DNA of 32,481 nucleotides from positions 1 through 32,481 of the forward strand of contig CAZECE010000019.1 in assembly GCA_964510525.1 (NCBI GenBank), given 5' to 3'. How positions within the stretch are numbered: position 1 is the stretch's first letter; every line of letters begins with the position of its first letter. Source of the stretch: CAZECE01 sp964510525. Lineage in GTDB: Bacteria; Pseudomonadota; Gammaproteobacteria; Pseudomonadales; JANQJO01. Both the position numbers and the translations under genes were made by a program. Below are positions 24,706 to 31,350 of the stretch, in pieces. The notes under the pieces are model-generated. The model did no database searches. It was not told where the DNA came from and saw nothing but the letters and a program-made list of their open reading frames with translations.

Positions 24706-25653
24706 ATGTCTGATTTAATGGATTCGGTGGACCTGCGGACGCAATTGGTGGGTGAGAACCGGTTAGAAATCTTGATGTTTAGATTGCATGGCGATCAGCT
24801 GTTTGCCATTAACGTGTTTAAAGTGCAAGAAGTGCAGCAAATGCCCAAGTTGACGCTTGTGCCACAACGCCACCCGATTGTTGTGGGGGTGACGCACGTT
24901 CGTGGGCAAACCATTCCGGTGATTGATTTGAGTAAGGCCATTAATATGGAGCCTATGGATGATTACTCAAAATGCAACATCATTATTTCTGAGTACAACA
25001 TGTCGATTCAGGCTTTTATGGTGCGCAGTGTGGATCGCATTGTGAATTTAACCTGGGATAAAATTTCTTCGCCCCCCAAAGGAACGGGCAGAGGTCATTT
25101 TTTGACGGCAATCACGCGCTTGGATGATCAGTTGGTCGAAGTTATCGACGTTGAAAAGGTCTTAACACAGATCAAAGCATTTGAAACGGAAGTCTCTGAA
25201 GAGGTGAAAAACCAGGAACTTTTGGATTTTGCCAAAGGCATGCGAATTCTGATTGCGGATGATTCCTCCGTTGCTCGATCGCAGCTCGTTGGGACATTTG
25301 AAGCGCTCGGGTTAATCGTGGATGTCATGGAAGATGGCAAGCAAGCTTGGGAGCACTTGTTGAGTCTTAAAAAGCAAGGTGTTGATATCCCCTACTATTA
25401 TTTGATGATGGTCACGGACGCTGAAATGCCTGAAATGGATGGGTATCGTTTGACGCATAATTGTCGAGAAGACGAAAAAATACAGGATCTATATATTATC
25501 CTGCACACCTCGTTGAGCGGCGAATTTAACCAGAGCATGTGTGAGAAGGTCGGCTGTAATGGGTTAATTTCGAAGTTCCAGCCAGATAATCTCGCCAGGG
25601 TGCTGCAAGAGCGGATTCAAATGGTCAAAGACGCTCAAGACGAACTGTCATAG
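24706..25653 (+). CDS. cheV: Chemotaxis coupling protein CheV
   Basis: The product is 315 aa. An N-terminal CheW domain (about 18-158, including VTHVRGQTIPVIDLSKAI) is fused to a receiver domain (about 178-310). The receiver has Asp185/Asp186, phospho-acceptor Asp238 (VTDAEMPEMDG), Thr in LHTSLSG and Lys in ISKF. CheV couples chemoreceptors to CheA, with phosphorylation adjusting adaptation. No other chemotaxis gene is nearby. It implies a motile cell. The 24570-24705 spacer between divergent tatD and cheV has a TATAAA at 24653-24658 but no clear -35. Confidence 0.96.
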   Translation: MSDLMDSVDLRTQLVGENRLEILMFRLHGDQLFAINVFKVQEVQQMPKLTLVPQRHPIVVGVTHVRGQTIPVIDLSKAINMEPMDDYSKCNIIISEYNMSIQAFMVRSVDRIVNLTWDKISSPPKGTGRGHFLTAITRLDDQLVEVIDVEKVLTQIKAFETEVSEEVKNQELLDFAKGMRILIADDSSVARSQLVGTFEALGLIVDVMEDGKQAWEHLLSLKKQGVDIPYYYLMMVTDAEMPEMDGYRLTHNCREDEKIQDLYIILHTSLSGEFNQSMCEKVGCNGLISKFQPDNLARVLQERIQMVKDAQDELS

Positions 25654-25678
25654 CTGAGCCTAGGCCTAGCGGGTGCAG

Positions 25679-25706
25679 ATTAACCAAAGCCAATTAACCA
25701 AAGCCA
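25679..25706 (+). repeat. 14-bp tandem duplication at the end of the TPR gene
   Basis: ATTAACCAAAGCCA occurs twice in perfect tandem. The second copy (25693-25706) contains the stop codon and last sense codons of the minus-strand gene; the first copy is just past it. Confidence 0.95.
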
Positions 25707-26242
25707 ACGGATTTTTTCAATCGGTTTAATTGTTGCTCAGCTTCCTGGGTGCCGGTAGCATTGTTATTGGCTGTGTGAATAGCCAAAATTAATTGCCAAA
25801 CGGACATTCGAAACTCGTTAGTGTTGGTCATGTAGTGATTCGGCGCGTGAAAAAGTGCTTTTTTAGCCATCTGAAGGGCGGCCGCATCATCACCTGTCTT
25901 CCAGCGCAGTTGCGCCAACTGCAAATACCCTTCCGCTGCGTGCGGGTTAATACGAAGCGCTCGCTCAATGGTAGCGGCGGCTTGATCATGCTGCTGATTA
26001 CTGGCTTGCTGCTTGGCTTGTGCGTAAAGGCTTAGCTCTGCCTGAGATCGGTTTCTTGGATTCAGAGCTTGTTCGGGACCGGAGCGCTCCTGAGCTGGCT
26101 TGCGATCATAAATTACGACTGGCGGCTGCGAGTTTGCTTCTTCTTGCCAAGCTGGCTCATGCCAGCCGGTTTCATTTGGAAGGTAAGTGGCGCAGCCCAT
26201 TAAATAGCTGGTTAAAATGAGGATCGCAGGTGTTTTTTTCAT
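25694..26242 (-). CDS. TPR-containing lipoprotein
   Basis: The product is 182 aa. The signal peptide ends in a lipobox LMGC, so Cys17 is probably lipidated. The mature N-terminus is Pro/Gln/Asn-rich and extended. Two to three tetratricopeptide-like helices follow (about 70-150): YAQAKQQASNQQHDQAAATI, then ALRINPHAAEGYLQLAQLRW and a third partial helix. TPR lipoproteins often scaffold envelope complexes. It follows mrcB on the same strand (77 bp), so a role with the PBP1b synthase, as for LpoB-like activators, is imaginable. LpoB itself has a different fold, and I do not claim that identity. Confidence 0.8.
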   Translation of the reverse strand: MKKTPAILILTSYLMGCATYLPNETGWHEPAWQEEANSQPPVVIYDRKPAQERSGPEQALNPRNRSQAELSLYAQAKQQASNQQHDQAAATIERALRINPHAAEGYLQLAQLRWKTGDDAAALQMAKKALFHAPNHYMTNTNEFRMSVWQLILAIHTANNNATGTQEAEQQLNRLKKSVGFG

Positions 26243-26307
26243 AACAATTTATGATATTCCGGACTCATGAAACGAATACTCAGGATCATAAGTGAATTTT
26301 GACGTGC

Positions 26308-26331
26308 TTAATAGCTAGATTAATAGCTAGA
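26308..26331 (+). repeat. 12-bp tandem duplication over the mrcB stop codon
   Basis: TTAATAGCTAGA occurs twice in perfect tandem. Read on the minus strand it encodes Ser-Ser-Tyr-stop; the second stop is in frame 12 bases after the first. Confidence 0.95.
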
Positions 26332-28659
26332 TCGGCGCCAGCGTTCAAAAAAAGAACTTCTCCCAGGGGGAGTGCAGCGTGAACGCTCGCTTGGTATTAA
26401 ATGAGTTGGCAGGATCACTTCAACAGCGGTTGGGCACTTTGATGATGTTGGGAAACCGTTTTCCGAATCCAGCCAGACTTTTTGATAATCTTCGGTGATT
26501 GGATTAAAGACCGGTTGTGGATTGAGGGGCGCCATCACCTCAGACCATACCCGCAATGCCCCTGTTGCGCCCGTAAGCTGAGTGGGCTGATTGTTGTCGC
26601 GCCCGAGCCAGACGACCCCCAGTCGGTTTTTGCTCATGCCTGCAAACCAGCTGTCTCTGAGATCGTTGGTGGTCCCGGTTTTTCCCGCCAAGCCTGAATT
26701 CGAGCCAAAGCGGTTTTTTAATGATTGAGCTGTACCTTGTTCGACCACTTGTTGCAATGCATGCTTGATTAACATGATAGCGGTTGGTGAAATTTGTTGA
26801 GCAACCTTGAGAGGGTATTGATTCAACAAGGTGCCATCCGCTTGTTGCACGGCTTGAATACTTCGAATGGGCACATTAAAACCATCCGCCGCAATGGTTT
26901 GATACAAGCCGGCGACTTCCAAAGGGGACAGGTCTATGCTCCCCAACAACAATGCAGGTACTTCTAGAATGTCTTTTTTTAACCCCAGTTTTTTGAGCAT
27001 GGCCGTGGTTTGGTGTAAGCCTAGGGTCATGCCCAATCGGGTCGTTGCTTGGTTATAAGAGGAGGCCAAGGCGGTTTGCAAAAACACGCTTCCGTGACTG
27101 GATCGGCTGAAGTTCTCGGGAGACCATTCTTCACCCGTTTGGGTTGTGATGGTAATAGGGCTGTCTTCAATCCGGCTGTTGAGCTGGTAAGGCGGTGTAC
27201 TTTCTAATGCGGCGAGATAAACGGCGGGTTTGATGATGGAGCCGACGGGGCGGTAGGCATCCAAAGCGCGATTAAAACCAGACGTCCTGGCCGAGGCGCT
27301 GCCAACCACGGCTAAGACTTCTCCAGACTGAGCGTGAGTAACGATGGCGGCGCCTTCGATGGCCGTATCAGCATCGGTTTCATTAAGTTGTTTCACAACC
27401 TTGTGCATGGCGGACTCGGTTGTTGCTTGCACGTTAGGATCCAATGTAGTGAACACGCGCAACCCTTCTGAAGTCAGGGCCTCTTTTGGGTAATCGTCTT
27501 TTAATTGACGCTGAACCAAATCTAAAAATGCAGGGTAACGATTGGCTGAATAGTGGTGGTTTTTAAGTACGCTCAGTGGCCGACTCAAAGCCATTTCGTA
27601 ATCCGCTTTTGTGATCAACTGGTGGAGATGCAGCTGCTCTAAAACCAAATTACGACGATTGATCGCGCGTTCTCGGTTGCGTCCAGGGTGATAATAAGAA
27701 GGTCCTTTAATCAGAGCGACTAACAAGGCTATTTCATGTGGCAGTAGCTCGTTGGGGGATTTGCCGAAGTAGTGTTGTGTGGCGAGGCCAAAGCCGTGAA
27801 TCGCGCGAGGACCATCTTGACCTAAGTAAACCTCATTTAGGTAGGCTTCTAAAATTTCATTTTTGGAAAAGTGTTGTTCAAGAATGAGGGTGAAGATGGC
27901 TTCTTTAAATTTGCGTGAAAAAGTTCGTTCTTGGGTGAGAAAAAAATTTTTGACCAGTTGTTGTGTGATGGTGCTGCCACCTTGAACGACGTGTCCGGCT
28001 TTGAGGTTACTGACCAAGGCGCGACTGATACTTTTAAGAGAAAGCCCTGAATGTTTGTAAAAATCTCTATCTTCAATCAACAAAAGCCCATGAACCAAAA
28101 GCGGCGGGGTTTTCTCTAACTGAATCAGCACGCGATCTTCTTTGTGATCTGGAAAAATACCGCCAATTAAAACGGGTTCCAGTCGCGCAATACCGATCGG
28201 CGCTTGGTTGGTATTTAAAATTTGAGAGAGTTGGTTTCGCGAGAAGGTCAGCGTGAGCGCTTGGGCGGACTCTTTGCTGTCCCAAAAATCAAAACCACGG
28301 GTATGCAGCCTGAGCTCGTAGGGTGAGCGTTGCTGGTATGTTCCTGGTTTGAGTTGGGAAGTGCGGGCTGCTTTTTGATACCGTAATAGCTCAAGCTCTT
28401 TGATCACGCGCTCAGCACTGACATCGGCCTGGCTGTAGAGCTCAAGTGGGCGAGCATATACCTTGGTGGGTACTTGCCATTTGCGACCAGAAAATTGTTC
28501 GATGACCTGGTGTTGCCAAGACAGTGCCAAATAAACGCACCCGCAAAAAAAGGCGGCACTTAACAGCACCAGCAGCTTGAAACCGCGTATTAGAGAGGAG
28601 GGCTGCTTAGCTTGTTTTTTAGAGCGTCTTTTTTTTGAACTGGATTTGCGTTTTGGCAT
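26320..28659 (-). CDS. mrcB: Penicillin-binding protein 1B, bifunctional wall synthase
   Basis: The product is 779 aa. A basic cytoplasmic tail (1-20) and one membrane helix (about 27-48) open the protein. A UvrB-like (UB2H) segment with KWQVPTKVYARPLELY follows, which identifies PBP1b. The glycosyltransferase domain has catalytic Glu196 (EDRDFYKHSG), GGSTITQQLVKNFF, RKFKEAIF and EILEAYLNEVYLG. The transpeptidase domain has SIIK (Ser474, Lys477), SYN (534-536) and KTG (660-662). It polymerises and cross-links peptidoglycan at the inner membrane, mainly in division. The C-terminus ends at a tandem-duplicated stop region. Confidence 0.97.
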   Translation of the reverse strand: MPKRKSSSKKRRSKKQAKQPSSLIRGFKLLVLLSAAFFCGCVYLALSWQHQVIEQFSGRKWQVPTKVYARPLELYSQADVSAERVIKELELLRYQKAARTSQLKPGTYQQRSPYELRLHTRGFDFWDSKESAQALTLTFSRNQLSQILNTNQAPIGIARLEPVLIGGIFPDHKEDRVLIQLEKTPPLLVHGLLLIEDRDFYKHSGLSLKSISRALVSNLKAGHVVQGGSTITQQLVKNFFLTQERTFSRKFKEAIFTLILEQHFSKNEILEAYLNEVYLGQDGPRAIHGFGLATQHYFGKSPNELLPHEIALLVALIKGPSYYHPGRNRERAINRRNLVLEQLHLHQLITKADYEMALSRPLSVLKNHHYSANRYPAFLDLVQRQLKDDYPKEALTSEGLRVFTTLDPNVQATTESAMHKVVKQLNETDADTAIEGAAIVTHAQSGEVLAVVGSASARTSGFNRALDAYRPVGSIIKPAVYLAALESTPPYQLNSRIEDSPITITTQTGEEWSPENFSRSSHGSVFLQTALASSYNQATTRLGMTLGLHQTTAMLKKLGLKKDILEVPALLLGSIDLSPLEVAGLYQTIAADGFNVPIRSIQAVQQADGTLLNQYPLKVAQQISPTAIMLIKHALQQVVEQGTAQSLKNRFGSNSGLAGKTGTTNDLRDSWFAGMSKNRLGVVWLGRDNNQPTQLTGATGALRVWSEVMAPLNPQPVFNPITEDYQKVWLDSENGFPTSSKCPTAVEVILPTHLIPSERSRCTPPGRSSFFERWRRSSY

Positions 28660-28690
28660 GTTTAACTCTTCGTTGGAATGACGTTTAAAA

Positions 28691-28730
28691 AGCTGAAATT
28701 AAGATTAGATAGCTGGAGTTACGATTAATA
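28691..28730 (+). repeat. Degraded 20-bp tandem repeat between mrcB and the kinase gene
   Basis: Two 20-base units beginning AGCTG (28691 and 28711) match at 14 of 20 positions. Confidence 0.55.
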
Positions 28731-28801
28731 GTAGGAATGACATGTGGAAGAATTTTGGCGCGCTTTCAATTCTGGGGCTTTTGTATCAGAATGCCGATCT
28801 G

Positions 28802-28831
28802 TAATTTAATACTCTCTAATTTAACACTCTC
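28802..28831 (+). repeat. 15-bp tandem duplication upstream of the kinase gene
   Basis: TAATTTAATACTCTC and TAATTTAACACTCTC are adjacent and differ at one base. A third, degraded unit may follow. Confidence 0.88.
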
Positions 28832-28901
28832 CAATTAAATTAATAGAAATACCGCCAAATTCTCACAAAATGCCGACAAGTTCTCGGCTGGGTTGATTTT
28901 T

Positions 28902-29921
28902 ATGCAAAAAAAATACGATGTTTATGCTGTTGGTAACGCCTTGGTTGATATTGAGTATCAAGTATCAGATGACTTTTTGTCTCAATGGCAGATCGATAAA
29001 GGGGTCATGACTCTGGTTGAAGCCGAGCGACAAATTGGGGTGATTGCCGAATTGGCCAAATCACCGTCCGAAAAAGCGTGTGGCGGCTCAGCGGCGAATT
29101 CCATCATGGCAATTCAGCGCTTTGGTGGCCAAACCTTTTATTCGTGCAAAGTGGCCAACGATGAGTTGGGCGATTTTTATCGCCAAGATTTGATGGGCGC
29201 AGGCGTCGACACCAATCTCAGTGAGAATAGGCCTGATGGAGTCACGGGCACCTGCCTGGTGTTGGTGACGCCTGATGCCGAGCGCACCTTAAATACGTAT
29301 CTAGGGATCACTGAAACCGTGTCTGATACTGAGCTGGACCCGCAAGCCATTGCAAATGCACAGTATTTGTACTTAGAGGGTTATTTGGCTGGCTCTGAAA
29401 CTGGACGCATGACCGCTGTTATCGCGGCGGGAATCGCCAGAGAGCAAGGCGTTAAAGTGGCGCTGACGTTTTCAGACCCCAATATTGTGCAATTTTGTCG
29501 TGCTGGCCTGGAAGATATGGTCGGTTCTGGGGTGGATTTGTTGTTTTGTAATGAAAAAGAGGCCTTGATGTGGGCCGATACCGAAGATTTAGAGTCAGCG
29601 AAGGCGGAACTTAAACTTTTTGCCAAAACCGTTGTCATTACCCTCGGCAGTCGGGGGGCTTGGATAGGTCATCAGGAGGGTGAGGTGATGATTCAGGCGT
29701 ATCCGGTGAAAGCGGTTGATACCAATGGTGCGGGCGACATGTTTGCAGGTGCTTTTATGTACGGTATTACCAATGGGCTGTCGTTAGCGCAAGCTGGGGA
29801 TTTGGCGAGTCGTTCTGCCGCTCAATTAGTCACAGAGTTCGGCCCGCGATTATCTCAAGCCGCGCATCAAGCGTTATTAAAAGAGGTGGTTTCAGGTGAG
29901 CTGGCGTCGGCTGAAGCCTAA
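28902..29921 (+). CDS. PfkB-family sugar kinase, adenosine kinase-like
   Basis: The product is 339 aa from the ATG at 28902; a TTG at 28893 is in frame but less likely. The opening MQKKYDVYAVGNALVDIEYQ matches bacterial proteins annotated adenosine kinase. PfkB signature 1 is represented by KACGGSAANSIMAIQRFGG-like residues (CGGSAANSIMAIQRFGG), and the anion hole and catalytic Asp by VDTNGAGDMFAGAF near residue 272. It would phosphorylate a ribose-containing nucleoside or a sugar; the substrate cannot be fixed from sequence. It stands alone between divergent mrcB and pstS. Confidence 0.88.
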   Translation: MQKKYDVYAVGNALVDIEYQVSDDFLSQWQIDKGVMTLVEAERQIGVIAELAKSPSEKACGGSAANSIMAIQRFGGQTFYSCKVANDELGDFYRQDLMGAGVDTNLSENRPDGVTGTCLVLVTPDAERTLNTYLGITETVSDTELDPQAIANAQYLYLEGYLAGSETGRMTAVIAAGIAREQGVKVALTFSDPNIVQFCRAGLEDMVGSGVDLLFCNEKEALMWADTEDLESAKAELKLFAKTVVITLGSRGAWIGHQEGEVMIQAYPVKAVDTNGAGDMFAGAFMYGITNGLSLAQAGDLASRSAAQLVTEFGPRLSQAAHQALLKEVVSGELASAEA

Positions 29922-29985
29922 ACCGCCGGAATTATTGCGACTGAAGTATTACTACGGAAGTTTTCTACGTGAGTGAGGAATGGAT

Positions 29986-31038
29986 ATGAAAATGTTAGAG
30001 GCATTAAAGCGAATTAGGTTCAGACAGACCCGCGCGGTGTCGGCCGGTGTCTTCGCGTTCAGCGGCTTATTCGTGTTGAGCAGTGGCTTGGTGTTCAGTA
30101 GTGACGTGCAAGCCAAAGGTGGAGCAGGCCCAATCGAACTGGATCCGGATTTGCCGGTTTATGAAAAAAGCAAAGGCATTTCAGGTAACCTAACCAGCAC
30201 AGGCTCGGATACCCTGGCGAACTTAATGACTTTTTGGGGGGAAGCCTTTAAAAAGCACTACCCCAATGTGAACATTCAAATTCAAGCCGCAGGCTCTTCA
30301 ACAGCACCACCGGCGTTAACGGAAGGCGCTGCGAACTTTGGTCCGATGAGTCGGATGATGAAGAGCAAAGAAATTGAAGCCTTTGAGAAAAAGCACGGCT
30401 ACAAGCCAACACCCATTGCGGTGGCCATTGATGCGTTGGTAGTGTTTGTGCATAAGGACAACCCGATTGAGTCGTTGACCATTCCTCAAGTGGATGCGAT
30501 CTTTTCCAGCACGCGCAAATGCGGTCACCCTGAAGATGTGAAAACCTGGGATCAACTGGGGTTAACCGGCAGCTGGGTGAATCGAGATTTTCAATTGTTT
30601 GGTCGCAACTCGGTATCTGGGACGTACGGCTATTTCAAAAAGAATGCCTTATGTAAGGGCGATTTTAAAAACCAAGTAAACGAACAACCCGGCTCGGCTT
30701 CGGTGGTGCAATCGGTGACAACGTCTTTGAATGGCATCGGGTATTCAGGTATTGGTTATCAAACGGCAGGTGTTAAAGGCGTGCCTTTGGTCGGCAAACG
30801 CGGTAAAGAGCCTATTGCGGCAACCGCCAAAAATGCGGTCCAAGGTAAGTATCCTTTGGCGCGAGCCTTGTATGTGTACGTGAATAAACAACCCAATCGT
30901 CCATTGGCTCCTTTGGATCGCGAGTTCGTCAAACTTATGTTGTCGCAAGAAGGACAGAAAATTGTCGCCAAAGACGGCTACATCCCTGTTTTATCCCGCA
31001 TGGTGAAGAAAACATACAAAGACTTGGAGATTGAATAG
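29986..31038 (+). CDS. PstS-like phosphate-binding periplasmic protein
   Basis: The product is 350 aa from the ATG at 29986, six bases after GAGGA; the ATG at 29980 is too close to that site. A long signal peptide (about 1-45) ends VQA. The PstS-type phosphate-binding loops are visible: STGSDTLANLM, QAAGSSTAPPALTEGAANFGPMSR (central part SSTAPPALTEGAANFGPMSR) and GRNSVSGTYGYFKKNAL. Two Cys (in RKCGHP and ALCKGD) could form a disulfide. No pstC, pstA, pstB or phoU gene is adjacent, and no Pho box is visible in the 64 bp upstream. It may be a paralogue with a scavenging or surface role. Confidence 0.87.
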   Translation: MKMLEALKRIRFRQTRAVSAGVFAFSGLFVLSSGLVFSSDVQAKGGAGPIELDPDLPVYEKSKGISGNLTSTGSDTLANLMTFWGEAFKKHYPNVNIQIQAAGSSTAPPALTEGAANFGPMSRMMKSKEIEAFEKKHGYKPTPIAVAIDALVVFVHKDNPIESLTIPQVDAIFSSTRKCGHPEDVKTWDQLGLTGSWVNRDFQLFGRNSVSGTYGYFKKNALCKGDFKNQVNEQPGSASVVQSVTTSLNGIGYSGIGYQTAGVKGVPLVGKRGKEPIAATAKNAVQGKYPLARALYVYVNKQPNRPLAPLDREFVKLMLSQEGQKIVAKDGYIPVLSRMVKKTYKDLEIE

Positions 31039-31052
31039 CAGTAGCTGATACT

Positions 31053-31077
31053 ACGATCTGACGTAAAAGTAGATCGT
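31053..31077 (+). other. Inverted repeat after pstS
   Basis: ACGATCT (31053-31059) pairs perfectly with AGATCGT (31071-31077) across an 11-base loop. There is no T-run after it, so a rho-independent terminator is doubtful. Confidence 0.45.
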
Positions 31078-31111
31078 GCCTGACTAAGTTGTGCAAGATG
31101 CAGCGAGGATT
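31069..31111 (+). repeat. 43-bp direct repeat, copy 1
   Basis: It begins GTAGATCGTGCCTGACTAAG and aligns without gaps to 31273-31315 with 35 of 43 bases identical. The two copies flank the palindrome pair. Confidence 0.85.
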
Positions 31112-31136
31112 CGCTGAGTGAAAAGCTCATTAACTA

Positions 31137-31168
31137 CGTCACTCCAAACTTGATTTGGAGTCCAGAGG
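31137..31168 (+). repeat. REP-like palindromic element, copy A
   Basis: The 32-bp unit starts CGTC. Its perfect 8-bp stem, ACTCCAAA and TTTGGAGT, encloses a CTTGA loop, and CCAGAGG follows. It is an inverted copy of the element at 31218-31249, sharing 25 of 32 bases. Confidence 0.85.
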
Positions 31169-31217
31169 GGGCGGCACGATGTTGTGGGGCGCAGTTAAGT
31201 GTAGATCGGAGTCCTTA

Positions 31218-31249
31218 CCTCTGGATGCCAGATCAAGCCTGGCATGACG
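31218..31249 (-). repeat. REP-like palindromic element, copy B, inverted
   Basis: Read on the minus strand it starts CGTC and has the stem ATGCCAG with CTGGCAT, a CTTGA core and CCAGAGG. All seven differences from copy A fall in the stem and keep base pairing. Confidence 0.85.
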
Positions 31250-31277
31250 TTAAGGTATAGCATGACGTTAATGTAGA
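31242..31277 (+). repeat. 18-bp tandem duplication
   Basis: GCATGACGTTAAGGTATA (31242) and GCATGACGTTAATGTAGA (31260) match at 16 of 18 bases. The unit overlaps the edge of palindrome B and the start of direct-repeat copy 2. Confidence 0.85.
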
Positions 31278-31315
31278 TGGTACCTGATTAAGGTGTGCAA
31301 GACGCTGAGAGGGTT
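31273..31315 (+). repeat. 43-bp direct repeat, copy 2
   Basis: It begins GTAGATGGTACCTGATTAAG and matches 31069-31111 at 35 of 43 positions. With the other elements it makes the 31039-31350 spacer almost entirely repetitive; I see no gene in it. Confidence 0.85.
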
Positions 31316-31350
31316 GTATCTTTAAAAGGAATAAGCAATAAGGAACAAAC

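Noticed and set aside
29922..29985. Search for a Pho box in front of pstS
   Set aside because: No CTGTCA-like half-sites with 11-bp spacing are present in this spacer.
31053..31077. Inverted repeat after pstS as a rho-independent terminator
   Set aside because: The stem is only 7 bp with an 11-base loop and no T-run follows; I list it only as an inverted repeat.
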